Positions 1 to 8,647 are shown, numbered from the stretch's first letter. The stretch is DNA of 64,000 nucleotides from Leptolinea sp964446955 (GCA_964446955.1 CAYUQJ010000007.1:127398-191397), one strand, 5' to 3'. Numbers and translations are program-made. The notes: a model not told the origin generated them from the letters alone.

Positions 1-359
1 CGATATCACCAGCGCTGGCATCCATCCCCGATTCATTGCGTCATGCGGCGGCTACCCTGGGGGCTGCGCCGTTCCGGGTGTGGTTGGAGATAGACTGGCC
101 GATTATCGCCCGCAGCGCGATGGTCGCGGCCATCTTTTCATTTACCATTTCTCTTGGGGAGTTTGGTGCCACCAGTTTCCTCTCCCGACCGGAGATGCCC
201 ACCCTTCCGGTGGCTATCTTCCGTTTTCTATCACAGCCGGGCGCGTTGAATTACGGGCAGGCGATGGCCATGGCAACATTTCTGATGCTTGTTTGTCTGG
301 GCGGGATCCTTTTTATGGAACGTTTGAAGATCTTTGAATTTGACCGGACAGGCTTATGA
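1..359 (+). CDS. ABC transporter permease, C-terminal fragment
   Basis: The reading frame is open from the left edge (codons from base 3), so the gene starts outside the window; about 118 C-terminal residues are present. It contains the EAA-type loop of binding-protein-dependent permeases (HAAATLGAAPFRVWLEIDWP, conserved Gly in the middle) followed by hydrophobic segments and a cytoplasmic tail. The ATPase starts 27 bases after the stop, so the two form one importer. Family resemblance is to the iron(III)/thiamine/spermidine-type permeases (FbpB/ThiP/PotB superfamily). The substrate cannot be told because the binding-protein gene is not visible. Confidence 0.85.
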   Translation, partial: ISPALASIPDSLRHAAATLGAAPFRVWLEIDWPIIARSAMVAAIFSFTISLGEFGATSFLSRPEMPTLPVAIFRFLSQPGALNYGQAMAMATFLMLVCLGGILFMERLKIFEFDRTGL

Positions 360-386
360 TATGCTTGATCCATACAGGTGTTGAAC

Positions 387-1448
387 ATGCGTCTTGATGT
401 TATCGACATTGTGAAATCATATGATAACGCCCCTCTACTTCGGGGCGTAACATTTACTGTGGAAGCCGGAGAAACGATCTGCCTGTTGGGCCGATCCGGC
501 AGCGGAAAAAGTACCCTATTACGAATCATCGCGGGTTTGGAAGATGCTGAAGGGGGGGCTGTTCAATGGGACGGAACGGATATCTCTTCGATGCCGGTTC
601 ACCAACGTGGTTTCGGATTGATGTTTCAGGACTTCGCGTTATTTCCTCACATGACCGTGGATCAGAATGTAGGTTTCGGACTCCGGATGCAAAACCAGCC
701 GGAAGAAATGATCACCGAGAGAACCCGTGAGATGCTTGATCTGGTTCACATGCGCGATTTCGCTCACCGGCGGGTGATTGACCTGTCAGGTGGTGAGCAG
801 CAGAGAATTGCGTTGGCCCGGGCGCTTGCACCGCGGCCTAAATTATTGATGCTGGATGAACCACTGGGTGCTCTCGACAGGACGTTGAAACAGACCTTGC
901 TGGATGATCTGCGGCAGATCATCCATTCCGCCAATATTCCGGTTATCTATGTCACCCATGACCAGGAGGAAGCTTTTTCCATAGCCGACCGGCTGATCCT
1001 TCTAAACACCGGACGGATCGAACAGATCGGTACGCCGGAAGATATTTATCGGAACCCGAAAACTTTGTGGGCCGCAAATTTCATGGGACTGGGGAATATA
1101 TTGCCGGGTACGATCATCTCCTCTGAACCGCTGGTAGCATCCACTGTGTTTGGAGATGTTCAGCTCACTCATTGCGGAAAGGATTATTCCCGGGGTGATT
1201 CTGTACATCTTCTATTGCTGCCAGCTGTGGATGGACTACTGGTGCAATCTTCATTACAGGCTGTGGAGAATAAACCGAATACTGTACGACTTCAAGGAAT
1301 GGTGGCGGAATCCATATTCTTTGAAGGGGAATTCCGAAACACGATCCGTGTTGGAGAAACGACCCTTAACTTTCTTTCCAGAACGCGGTTTAATAAAGGG
1401 GAACCAGTTGTTATCTTTTATCCGGCAGGTGAAATCCGATGTCTGTAG
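387..1448 (+). CDS. ABC transporter ATP-binding protein (FbpC/PotA/ThiQ type)
   Basis: 353 residues. Energises the upstream permease by ATP hydrolysis on the cytoplasmic side. Walker A GRSGSGKST (about residue 35), Q-loop FQDFALFPH, signature LSGGEQQR, Walker B LLMLDEP, D-loop and H-loop VTHD are all intact. The last ~110 residues match the position of a TOBE-type regulatory domain. ATG 387 is preferred over GTG 378 because AGGTG lies 6 bases before it. The 3' end overlaps the DUF402 gene by 10 bases, which suggests translational coupling. Import substrate (ferric iron, thiamine, molybdate or polyamine) is undetermined. Confidence 0.9.
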   Translation: MRLDVIDIVKSYDNAPLLRGVTFTVEAGETICLLGRSGSGKSTLLRIIAGLEDAEGGAVQWDGTDISSMPVHQRGFGLMFQDFALFPHMTVDQNVGFGLRMQNQPEEMITERTREMLDLVHMRDFAHRRVIDLSGGEQQRIALARALAPRPKLLMLDEPLGALDRTLKQTLLDDLRQIIHSANIPVIYVTHDQEEAFSIADRLILLNTGRIEQIGTPEDIYRNPKTLWAANFMGLGNILPGTIISSEPLVASTVFGDVQLTHCGKDYSRGDSVHLLLLPAVDGLLVQSSLQAVENKPNTVRLQGMVAESIFFEGEFRNTIRVGETTLNFLSRTRFNKGEPVVIFYPAGEIRCL

Positions 1449-1915
1449 ACAATCACGAAACAGTTCAGGTATTGAAATTGGGACTGGACCGAAAAGAAAC
1501 CTGGCGGTATCCCGGGCGTGTGATCAACCGAACGTCTGAAGGTATCCTTGTTGAAGCTTTTTTCAATCGGTCAGATAAGTATTTTCACGGAATTATGTTA
1601 AAGGAAGGTGACCGTTTCCTGGAACAATACTATATTGATCGCTGGTATAACATTTTTGAGATCCATGACAGGGAAACAGATCACCTTAAGGGTTGGTATT
1701 GCAATGTTACCTATCCGGCTGCTATTGAGGATGGAATTGTGAGTTACGTTGATCTTGCTTTGGATCTCCTGGTTTATCCAGATGGTAAACAGCTCATTTT
1801 GGACGAAGACGAATTCCTGGAGTTATGTCTGAATGAAACAGACTCAGCTCAGGCAAGGCGGGCTCTGGAAGAATTATGCCAGATCGTGCGCCTTCCATTT
1901 AGGCTGCAGAATTAA
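1439..1915 (+). CDS. DUF402 domain protein
   Basis: 158 residues, soluble, rich in acidic residues. Matches the DUF402 family by the RWYNIFEIHD and GWYCNV segments and the acidic YVDLALDLLVYPDG and LDEDEF region; these aspartates and glutamates bind divalent metal in characterised relatives. Family members such as the Staphylococcus/Bacillus YgaC-type enzymes hydrolyse nucleoside tri- and diphosphates; that activity here is inference. The start ATG lies inside the last codons of the ABC ATPase, with AGGTGA 7 bases before it, so it is the third gene of that operon. A terminator hairpin begins at the stop codon. Confidence 0.8.
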   Translation: MSVDNHETVQVLKLGLDRKETWRYPGRVINRTSEGILVEAFFNRSDKYFHGIMLKEGDRFLEQYYIDRWYNIFEIHDRETDHLKGWYCNVTYPAAIEDGIVSYVDLALDLLVYPDGKQLILDEDEFLELCLNETDSAQARRALEELCQIVRLPFRLQN

Positions 1916-1955
1916 AAAACACGGGAATTCCCCATCAGGAATTCCCGTGTTTTTT
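1914..1955. terminator. bidirectional intrinsic terminator
   Basis: An 18-bp perfect stem (1914-1931 with 1938-1955) with a 6-base loop, flanked by A6 on the left and T6 on the right. It sits between the DUF402 gene and the convergent gene ending at 1966 and can serve both. Confidence 0.9.
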
Positions 1956-1965
1956 CACAAAGATG

Positions 1966-2190
1966 TTAGATGAGAGGCAGCAGCATTCCAGTGGTAAATT
2001 CCATCTCTTCCAGTAGAGCATCGCCATTATTCCAGAGCCATGTCCCACCGGCTATACAAGTACAAAGACAACACAAGACCAGTAGTACCACGAGCACGAT
2101 AATCCAGGTCTTGTTTGATTTTTTTGCTCCGGTTGGCATCGCTGGGGGTATATCCGGTGATTCGGGAATTGTATTAGGCGTGTCTTGCAT
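1966..2190 (-). CDS. small single-span membrane protein
   Basis: 74 residues. A Pro-rich N terminus is followed by Lys residues and one hydrophobic segment (about residues 29-50) containing a Cys cluster (CCLCTC), then a short polar C terminus ending LLPLI. AGGAGG stands 6 bases before the ATG, so this is a translated gene. It is the last of four closely spaced minus-strand genes, 20 bases after the DUF4190 gene. I recognise no family; similar short Lys/Cys one-span proteins are frequent in Anaerolineae. Function unknown. Confidence 0.7.
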   Translation of the reverse strand: MQDTPNTIPESPDIPPAMPTGAKKSNKTWIIVLVVLLVLCCLCTCIAGGTWLWNNGDALLEEMEFTTGMLLPLI

Positions 2191-2210
2191 AGTTTCCTCC
2201 TGAGGATTTA

Positions 2211-2534
2211 TTAGATACCACTCATGAATGGCACACAGAATAAGGGAACGGTGATTATTCCGCCGAAAACTAACAAAGCCAGGCAGCCACCAAAAACTGC
2301 CAGTCCGACGTTCAAATAACCGAGAACCAGGCCGACTGTTGCCAAACCATCACCACCAATCCGGCCGTAACTGCTGCGGATCTGGTTTTTTGCGATATGA
2401 CCGGCAATGATGGCAGCTATACCGCCAACCCCGACAACTCCAAGCCATCCAAGGATTCCTGCAATCAGGCTGAAAATAGCCCACCCACTGGTTTCTGCAA
2501 CAACCCGGGTTTGCGGGTATTGTGAATTACTCAT
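2211..2534 (-). CDS. DUF4190 domain membrane protein
   Basis: 107 residues. Two hydrophobic segments (about 17-45 and 65-100), the first containing the Gly-rich GILGWLGVVGVGGIAAIIAGHIA stretch split here as GILGWLG and AAIIAGHIA, typical of DUF4190, followed by a polar loop with GGDGLATVGLVLGY. Start supported by AGGAG 5-6 bases upstream. Located in a four-gene membrane-protein operon. The family has no established biochemical role. Confidence 0.75.
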   Translation of the reverse strand: MSNSQYPQTRVVAETSGWAIFSLIAGILGWLGVVGVGGIAAIIAGHIAKNQIRSSYGRIGGDGLATVGLVLGYLNVGLAVFGGCLALLVFGGIITVPLFCVPFMSGI

Positions 2535-2567
2535 TATTGCTCCTGGTTATAGTAGTATTGTACAAAA

Positions 2568-3140
2568 TTAAGTGGCAGATTGCGAACTATCATCATAGTT
2601 GTGGATCCAGCGAAAGATGATCCATGCTGTCACCAGGCAGATTATGGCGGCAATAATAACGGGGATTACCACGGATAGAACGGAGATCCCGAAAGATACG
2701 ACATCCTCGGCCATAGATACGGCGACATTGGCTGTTCCACCGGTGGTGGCGGTAACGGCGGGACGAAGCAGACCGGCTTTTGCGGCATGAACGCCGCCGG
2801 CGATCAGCAATCCCATTCCCATTGCCAGTACGGGGTGTACTTCTGTGACGATATTCGCGCTGGCAGCAAATGCGACCGCACCGGCAGCCGGCCGGACGAA
2901 AGTCTGAATGGCATCATTGATATGGTTAACGGCGGGGAATTTATCGGCAAAAAACTCGATCAATGACAGGAATGTAAGAATGCCGATAATCCACCAGTCT
3001 GTCATCACGTTCCAGGGCTCGCGAAGGGTGATCAGATTGGTGAACCTGGCCAACAACGATATGGTGAGCAGCGGTATATACGCGTTCAAACCAGCGCTGG
3101 CAGAAAGACCAAAAGCAGAAAAGATATTAATAAGTTCCAT
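2568..3140 (-). CDS. DUF4126 domain membrane protein
   Basis: 190 residues with about five hydrophobic segments. The N-terminal FGLSASAGLNAYIPLL motif and the central GVHAAKAGLLRPAVTATTGG stretch are characteristic of DUF4126. An SD (GGAGG) lies just before the ATG. It is the second gene of the operon, 38 bases after the DUF2085 gene. Function unknown in the family. Confidence 0.8.
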   Translation of the reverse strand: MELINIFSAFGLSASAGLNAYIPLLTISLLARFTNLITLREPWNVMTDWWIIGILTFLSLIEFFADKFPAVNHINDAIQTFVRPAAGAVAFAASANIVTEVHPVLAMGMGLLIAGGVHAAKAGLLRPAVTATTGGTANVAVSMAEDVVSFGISVLSVVIPVIIAAIICLVTAWIIFRWIHNYDDSSQSAT

Positions 3141-3178
3141 AAATCCTCCTATCTCCTACATATAATATACGTAATATC

Positions 3179-3988
3179 TCAAAAAAAGTTGAGTCCATTC
3201 CAGGATCCAGTTGCGGATAACCTGATGATATCAATCACAAATATCTGCAGGATGGCTGTTGTGAATCCAAGTGCAGCGTAGGGGATTAACTGACGCATAA
3301 CCACAAAGGCATTCTCTTTTTTCAAGACCATCACCCAGACGATTGAATAGATGCTTCCCAGGATAAACAGAACAGTTCCTGCTGACAATAATCCAAGCGG
3401 GTATAACAGTAGTGGATTGCCGGTAAATAGTAAAGCTCCAGCAGCCAGGGCGGAGATTAGAATGGGGAAAAATTCATTCCATGCACTAATATTGGCTTCC
3501 GGATTCCAATCAACCCATAAGGTCTGGTGGATCACCGGCATGAGAACCAGAGCCATGCCAATCCCGATGCCCGTACCGGTTAACAAGCGCAGGAAATTTG
3601 CGGGTTCATAAATACCCGTTAATCCGGGAATTAGATGGACATAAGAATTTATGCCATCGATCGCGAACATCACAGCGAAAAAACCTAGAACAATGAAAAT
3701 CTTTCTTGACGGCATTCCTCCACGACGTCCGTTCCTCCATTGAAAAAGAATTCCGGTTAATGCCCCGATATACATTCCGGAACAGCGGGCGCAAAGAGGA
3801 AGAGGACGGTCTCCCATGTGGAATGTCCGATCACTGATCTGGTGGCATACGGCATATCCAATCGCATCTGCCTTGCCCAAGAGGCCGGGTGGTGCAAAGT
3901 AAAGCCAGCTGATCAGCACTGTTGCGAACAATGCGAGAGTGATGATGGTAAAACGATTGTAATGTTTGTGTTTAAAAAAAGGTGACAT
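3179..3988 (-). CDS. DUF2085 domain membrane protein
   Basis: 269 residues, about seven hydrophobic segments. The DUF2085 hallmark CHQISDRTF...LPLCARCSGMYIG with conserved Cys and His residues is at residues ~48-75. First gene of a four-gene minus-strand operon. There is no Shine-Dalgarno; a TATAAT (plus-strand 3998-4003) ends 9 bases before the ATG, so the mRNA leader would be only about two bases long. Role unknown; the Cys/His motif may bind metal (inference). Confidence 0.8.
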   Translation of the reverse strand: MSPFFKHKHYNRFTIITLALFATVLISWLYFAPPGLLGKADAIGYAVCHQISDRTFHMGDRPLPLCARCSGMYIGALTGILFQWRNGRRGGMPSRKIFIVLGFFAVMFAIDGINSYVHLIPGLTGIYEPANFLRLLTGTGIGIGMALVLMPVIHQTLWVDWNPEANISAWNEFFPILISALAAGALLFTGNPLLLYPLGLLSAGTVLFILGSIYSIVWVMVLKKENAFVVMRQLIPYAALGFTTAILQIFVIDIIRLSATGSWNGLNFF

Positions 3989-4019
3989 AATTCCATCATT
4001 ATACTTACACGTTTTTTAC

Positions 4020-4048
4020 TTGACATGGTCAATCATCTATGAAATACT
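4020..4048 (+). promoter_or_regulatory. sigma70-type promoter for a small transcript
   Basis: TTGACA at 4020-4025 (perfect -35), 17-base spacer, AATACT at 4043-4048 as -10. It points rightward into the short ORF at 4107 and lies divergent to the TATAAT of the DUF2085 operon. Confidence 0.55.
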
Positions 4049-4106
4049 AAATTCAAGAAGTATCCATCCCCCATTGCCATTCTAACGTGAGGAGGTGGTG
4101 CCTAAC

Positions 4107-4166
4107 ATGAATGAAAGTATGAGTTCCAAACGTTTCGCTGCGGCATCCCTCCTCGTTTTACGATAA
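4107..4166 (+). CDS. 19-residue small ORF with strong SD
   Basis: ATG to TAA, peptide MNESMSSKRFAAASLLVLR. It has a long purine-rich ribosome site (AGGAGGTGGT at 4090-4099, 7 bases before ATG), an upstream promoter and a downstream terminator, so it forms a complete ~155-base transcription unit. Its second half is the 5' arm of a 16-bp hairpin. No coding gene follows on this strand; pfkA converges from the right. It may be a small protein gene or a translated small RNA. No family recognised. Confidence 0.4.
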   Translation: MNESMSSKRFAAASLLVLR

Positions 4167-4184
4167 AGGATACCGCAGCGAACG
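4131..4184 (+). ncRNA. long hairpin overlapping the 19-codon ORF
   Basis: Arms 4131-4148 and 4168-4184 form 16 base pairs with one bulged T and one mismatch, loop of 19 bases containing the ORF's stop codon. Such an overlap would let translation control folding. It is immediately followed by the terminator hairpin. Confidence 0.45.
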
Positions 4185-4210
4185 GGAGAGCCCCCGCAAG
4201 GGGGTTCTCT
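4185..4210. terminator. GC-rich terminator hairpin
   Basis: Stem 4185-4195 / 4200-4210 (five G-C pairs at the top, GCAA tetraloop) followed by TCGTT on the plus strand. It closes the small transcript and lies just past the pfkA stop codon on the other strand, so it may serve both. Confidence 0.6.
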
Positions 4211-4213
4211 TCG

Positions 4214-5308
4214 TTAAATCGCGGGGCTGTCCCCGAAAGATATCCCAAGGTCACGAGCAGTGAGAACACCATCGCTGTTAATATCCACCCGTTTGGGGTG
4301 TGCCAGTGCCTCTTCCAGGCTTACATCGACGATCGATCCATTTTGAAGGGCAACCATGCGGCCGAATCCACCGGCAGCAGCCAGCCTGACTGCGGCAGAG
4401 CCATAGCGGGTAGCTAATTCACGGTCAAACGCGGTGGGTGTACCACCGCGCTGCAAATGTCCCAGCACGATCACTCGGCTTTCGATCTTTGTCAATCGGG
4501 TGATCTCATCTGCCACCCTCACGCCGATACCACCCAGACGGGGTGTGTAGATTTCATCCCCCATCCGGCTGACAACGATCTCTCCACCTTTACGCTTTGC
4601 ACCTTCCGCTACGGCTACGATACTGAAATGGGTACCCCGTTTGGATCGATGAAGGATTTTTTCGTTGATAAATTCCATGGTGAAAGGAATCTCAGGGATC
4701 AGTATCACATCCGCTCCACCGGCTACCCCGGCACTCAAAGTGATGAAACCCGCATCGCGCCCCATCAATTCCAGAACCATCACCCTGTGATGAGCTTCCG
4801 CTGTGCTGTGAAGTCGGTCGATGGCTTCCGTCGCAATATTCAAAGCGGTATCAAACCCAAAAGAGCGTTCCGTTCCACCGATATCATTATCAATTGTTTT
4901 GGGTACACCGATGACCGGGACCCCAATGGGAAAGAGTTCGCGCGCAATACGCAATGTTCCATCACCGCCGACTACGATCAGAGCGTCAAGTTTGAGATCA
5001 TGTATGTTGTTCTTGATCTTCTGGGACACGTCCTCAACCACTTCCACACCGGCCCGGATCACTTTTCGGGCAAAGGGATTTCCCCGGTTCGCGGAACCTA
5101 AAATCGTCCCACCGCGCGGAAGAATACCCCGGACGGCTGACTGGTCGAGCGGAAACAATCCGTAATCGCCAAGAAATCCGTCAAATCCGTCACGGACTCC
5201 CATTACTTCACAGTCATACTGATTAATGGCGGTCTTTACAACCGCGCGGATAACCGCATTCAGCCCGGGGGCGTCACCACCTCCGGTCAGGATGGCAATT
5301 CGCTTCAT
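4214..5308 (-). CDS. pfkA: 6-phosphofructokinase
   Basis: 364 residues. Phosphorylates fructose 6-phosphate to fructose 1,6-bisphosphate, the committing step of glycolysis, in the cytoplasm. Motifs: GGGDAPGLN (nucleotide loop), VVGGDGTL, PKTIDNDIGGTE with the catalytic Asp, MGRDAGF. The GGDG glycine is typical of ATP users, whereas the Lys in PKTIDND is typical of PPi-linked or mixed group III enzymes, so the phosphoryl donor is not certain. ATG 5308 was chosen because AAAGGAGGGATC stands directly before it; an in-frame ATG six codons earlier lacks such a site. Single-gene unit. Confidence 0.93.
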   Translation of the reverse strand: MKRIAILTGGGDAPGLNAVIRAVVKTAINQYDCEVMGVRDGFDGFLGDYGLFPLDQSAVRGILPRGGTILGSANRGNPFARKVIRAGVEVVEDVSQKIKNNIHDLKLDALIVVGGDGTLRIARELFPIGVPVIGVPKTIDNDIGGTERSFGFDTALNIATEAIDRLHSTAEAHHRVMVLELMGRDAGFITLSAGVAGGADVILIPEIPFTMEFINEKILHRSKRGTHFSIVAVAEGAKRKGGEIVVSRMGDEIYTPRLGGIGVRVADEITRLTKIESRVIVLGHLQRGGTPTAFDRELATRYGSAAVRLAAAGGFGRMVALQNGSIVDVSLEEALAHPKRVDINSDGVLTARDLGISFGDSPAI

Positions 5309-5419
5309 GATCCCTCCTTTACGCAAACCTCAAATGCCCGTATACCTTATAGTATCTGGCAAAAATTGTACACGCAAGCCAAAAAACATAAATTCATCCT
5401 AAAATTAATGTAAATCATT

Positions 5420-6811
5420 ATGGATCATAAAGAACATGTTGTTCTCTGGTGGATACGGCGGGATTTGCGCCTGTGGAATAATCCGGCATTTTCTGCTGCC
5501 ATTTCAACAGGCCTGCCAGTCATTCCGGTTTATATTCTGGATGAACGATTGCTTGTTGAACCCGAGAATCGCCGACAACGGTTTTTAATTTCGGGTCTTC
5601 ATCGTATAGAGGAGACAATACGTAAACGTGGTGGGCGGTTGGTTGTTCGTCGGGGGAAACCGGAGGATGAATTAAAGAGATTGGTAGAAGAGACCAGCGC
5701 ATTGCAGATTTTTGCTGAAGAGGATTATTCCACTTATGCCCGAAGGCGCGATACAGAAATTGGCAGCAAACTGCCAGTGAGTTTGATTCCCGGTTTGACA
5801 GTACATCATCCTCTAGCTGTGCTAAAAGATGATGGAAAACCATACACTGTTTTCACGCCATTCAGCCGCAAATGGAAATCCCTACCTGAATTTAGCCCGT
5901 CAGGAAAAATGAGTGAATGTCCATTCAAAAAGACCGATTGGCCGGATTCGGTCAGATTACCCGAAGACCGGCCCGTACCCGGTTTTCCGGCTGGAGAGAT
6001 GGAGGGCCAAAGCCGGTTGCTTTCATTTCTCCAGGATCGGTTGAATGGATACGATGAGGCACGGAACCGAATGGATGTAGATGGTACTTCTGGTCTATCT
6101 CCGTATTTGCGGTTTGGAATGATATCACCGTCGTTTCTTGCATCAGAGATTCGGGGGCTTATTCGTCAACAAAACATAAGTCTCGGCGCACCTGTCTGGT
6201 TGAACGAATTGATTTGGCGCGAATTCTATCAATCCATTCTTTATCATTTTCCGAACGTAATCCGTGAAGCATTTAACCCAAAATACCGGAATATTGAATG
6301 GCGGAACTCCCTGGACGAATTGAATGCCTGGAAACAGGGAATGACGGGCTATCCGGTGGTGGATGCGGCCATGAGACAACTGGCATCGACGGGATGGATG
6401 CATAATCGTGCCCGTATGATCACCGCTTCGTTCCTGACCAAAGATCTGCTGATCAACTGGCAGGAGGGGGAACGCTGGTTTATGGAGCAACTGGTGGATG
6501 GTGATCCGGCTTCCAACAATGGCGGTTGGCAATGGTCAGCGGGTACCGGAACGGATGCGGCTCCGTATTACCGAATTTTCAACCCGGTATTGCAGGGAAA
6601 GAAGTTTGACCCGCATGGCGATTATGTCCGTCGCTGGGTTCCGGAACTTGGCGGTTTGCCGGCTGAGTGGATCCACGAACCCTGGTTGATGCCCACATCT
6701 CTCCAGACCAAACTGGGCGTCACGATTGGTAAGGATTATCCGATGCCGATTGTTGATCATAAAATAGCCAGGGAACGGGCGCTTGCGGCTTATAAAGAAG
6801 CTGCCGGTTAA
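5420..6811 (+). CDS. phr: Deoxyribodipyrimidine photolyase (cryptochrome/photolyase family)
   Basis: 463 residues, full length. Repairs UV-induced cyclobutane pyrimidine dimers using light and FADH-. N-terminal antenna alpha/beta domain (WWIRRDLRLWNNPAF), then the FAD-binding helical domain with NELIWREFYQ, GYPVVDAAMRQL, GWMHNRARM and WQWSAGTGTDAAPYYRIFNP. The conserved Trp and Asn residues of class I CPD photolyases are present. No clear SD precedes the ATG. Divergent from pfkA, 111 bases away. Pathway specificity (CPD rather than 6-4) is inferred from overall similarity. Confidence 0.93.
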   Translation: MDHKEHVVLWWIRRDLRLWNNPAFSAAISTGLPVIPVYILDERLLVEPENRRQRFLISGLHRIEETIRKRGGRLVVRRGKPEDELKRLVEETSALQIFAEEDYSTYARRRDTEIGSKLPVSLIPGLTVHHPLAVLKDDGKPYTVFTPFSRKWKSLPEFSPSGKMSECPFKKTDWPDSVRLPEDRPVPGFPAGEMEGQSRLLSFLQDRLNGYDEARNRMDVDGTSGLSPYLRFGMISPSFLASEIRGLIRQQNISLGAPVWLNELIWREFYQSILYHFPNVIREAFNPKYRNIEWRNSLDELNAWKQGMTGYPVVDAAMRQLASTGWMHNRARMITASFLTKDLLINWQEGERWFMEQLVDGDPASNNGGWQWSAGTGTDAAPYYRIFNPVLQGKKFDPHGDYVRRWVPELGGLPAEWIHEPWLMPTSLQTKLGVTIGKDYPMPIVDHKIARERALAAYKEAAG

Positions 6812-6966
6812 CAACTGCTAACGTGAAAAAGTATTGGATCGGAATGGCTGGGACTTGTGCGATTGTTATAGGAATGGATTAGTACAGCCCTTTTTGCATG
6901 CTAAAACTTTTATCAAAACGGTGCAACAATTCCACTACCTTTCCGTATAAAGGTATGGAGGAAACA

Positions 6967-7188
6967 ATGGAACCGAAAAAATTGTATCGCAGTATCAAGA
7001 ATAGAATGCTTGGTGGAGTTGCCGCCGGTCTGGGTGATTATTTAAGCATTGATCCTACCCTGGTGCGTCTGGGATTCGTCGCTCTGGCGTTGATGGGAGG
7101 CCCTGGAATTGTGGTCTACATCATCATGTGGTTGGTAGTACCCCCCGAACCGTTGGATGAACCGCCATCGCAGACAATTGACCTGTAA
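6967..7188 (+). CDS. PspC domain membrane protein
   Basis: 73 residues. The whole protein is a PspC domain: KKLYRSIKNRMLGGVAAGL, DPTLVRLGF, then a hydrophobic span ending in MWLVVPPEP. PspC proteins are inner-membrane stress proteins related to the phage-shock response, but no pspA is nearby. GGAGG lies 4-5 bases before ATG 6967, which fixes the start. Monocistronic, followed by a strong terminator. Confidence 0.85.
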   Translation: MEPKKLYRSIKNRMLGGVAAGLGDYLSIDPTLVRLGFVALALMGGPGIVVYIIMWLVVPPEPLDEPPSQTIDL

Positions 7189-7198
7189 CTTAAAAAAC

Positions 7199-7236
7199 AG
7201 AAAGACAGCCGTATACAAAAAAGCGGCTGTCTTTCT
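7199..7236. terminator. bidirectional terminator
   Basis: 13-bp stem (7199-7211 / 7224-7236), loop of 12, T-rich after the plus-strand arm and A-rich before it. Separates pspC from the convergent nucleotide-sugar dehydrogenase. Confidence 0.8.
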
Positions 7237-7262
7237 TTAATAGCCAAAGTTTTGCTGTGAGA

Positions 7263-8585
7263 TTAAAGCCCCAACCCGACAGCGGTGTAATAAAATCCCA
7301 GACTGCGGGCGGCAGTGGCATTAAAAACGCGCCGTCCGTCAACCAGAATCGGGGTGCGCAGTTTTGATTTCATCTGGTCCAGGTTGATGTTCTTGTAAGC
7401 ATCATGCTTCACCATGACTACAACTGCGTCGCAGCCAGCGGCTTTTTCCATTACACTGCCGTTATAGTCTTCCACGTAGGGATCATGGATTACTACTTCC
7501 GCGCCCAACGCGTCCAGCCCTCCGATAAGAGTGGCTGAGGGGCTGTTACGGGTATCATCTGAATTTTCCAGATAGGCATAACCAAGAACCAGTATGCGAG
7601 AATCTTTCATTTTTCTATCATGTTGTTCCAGTGCTTTTTCCACCATCTTGACCATGTGGATTGGCATTTGATCATTGATGGAGCGAGCAGCCGGGATTAA
7701 CCGGAGGGGAACATCACTACCCTGAATACCATACGCCAGCAGCCAGGGATCCTTGGGGATGCAGTGTCCGCCCACACCGGCACCGGGTATGTGCATTGAC
7801 CGGAAGGGGCTTTTATTTACCAATTCGCGCACGCGCAGGACATCGGCTCCAGCTTGCTCACAGATAAGAGCAACTTCGTTGGCAAACGCGATCTGGACAT
7901 CTCGGTAGGTGTTTTCCACGGTTTTAACCAGCTCGGCGGTAGCCCAATCAACTGCATCCAGGTCTGCTTCCACGATCGTCCGATACAGCGTGATCATTGC
8001 CTGTGCGGTATCCGGCGAATCACCGCCGCATACACGGCTCATTTGCCGCAGATTTGTCAGCAGCTTGCCGGGCATAACACGTTCCGGGCAATTCCCCAGG
8101 TAAAAGTCTTTTCCAACCTTGCGTCCGTACTGTTCAAGAATGGGCAACACTGTGCCTTTCATGGTTCCCGGGGCTATAGTGGATTCAATAATGACCATGG
8201 CACCAGGCTTTAGCACACTGGAAAGCTGGGAACAGGCAGATTTGAGAGCTGCGTAACGGGGAACATGCGTTTCATCCACAGGTGTTTCTACGTCAATAAG
8301 AATAATGTCACGATCACGCAGATCATCATAATCCGTGGAAGCGCGCATCATCTTGCCGCCTACCACTTTCCCCAGGAGGTCTTCCAAACCGGGTTCGTCA
8401 CCTTCGATGGGTGACTTTCCGTTGTTGATCATCTTTACTCTGTCCTCGCGAATCTCCATCCCGAGGACATTAAATCCCTTTTCTGCAAACATGGCCGCCA
8501 CCGGCAGCCCCACATATCCAAGCCCAATAACAGCCAGGCGGGCGTTCTTTGATTCAATGAGTTCAATCAGTTGTTTTTGTGACAT
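7263..8585 (-). CDS. UDP-N-acetyl-D-glucosamine 6-dehydrogenase (WbpA-like)
   Basis: 440 residues. Oxidises the C6 of a UDP-amino sugar to the uronic acid with two NAD+. N-terminal Rossmann motif GLGYVGLPVAAMFAEKG, central EVALICEQ and the catalytic Cys in GGHCIPKDPW, C-terminal UDP-binding domain. With the three upstream genes it completes the route UDP-GlcNAc to UDP-GlcNAc(3NAc)A known from Pseudomonas Wbp and Bordetella Wlb proteins; substrate choice over UDP-ManNAc or UDP-Glc is inferred from these neighbours. AAGGA precedes the ATG. A terminator-like hairpin separates it from the other three. Confidence 0.85.
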   Translation of the reverse strand: MSQKQLIELIESKNARLAVIGLGYVGLPVAAMFAEKGFNVLGMEIREDRVKMINNGKSPIEGDEPGLEDLLGKVVGGKMMRASTDYDDLRDRDIILIDVETPVDETHVPRYAALKSACSQLSSVLKPGAMVIIESTIAPGTMKGTVLPILEQYGRKVGKDFYLGNCPERVMPGKLLTNLRQMSRVCGGDSPDTAQAMITLYRTIVEADLDAVDWATAELVKTVENTYRDVQIAFANEVALICEQAGADVLRVRELVNKSPFRSMHIPGAGVGGHCIPKDPWLLAYGIQGSDVPLRLIPAARSINDQMPIHMVKMVEKALEQHDRKMKDSRILVLGYAYLENSDDTRNSPSATLIGGLDALGAEVVIHDPYVEDYNGSVMEKAAGCDAVVVMVKHDAYKNINLDQMKSKLRTPILVDGRRVFNATAARSLGFYYTAVGLGL

Positions 8586-8647
8586 GCGTTTTCCTTAATG
8601 GATAACGGAATTTGGATTTGTGTGAACAGCAGGCCAATTGTATCAAA

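Noticed and set aside
4457..5101. 214-codon open frame on the plus strand across pfkA
   Set aside because: Lies fully antisense to a highly conserved gene, no SD, no recognisable domain; a shadow frame.
6823..6882. 19-codon GTG ORF after the photolyase gene (VKKYWIGMAG...)
   Set aside because: No SD, promoter or terminator of its own; hydrophobic look is compatible with chance.
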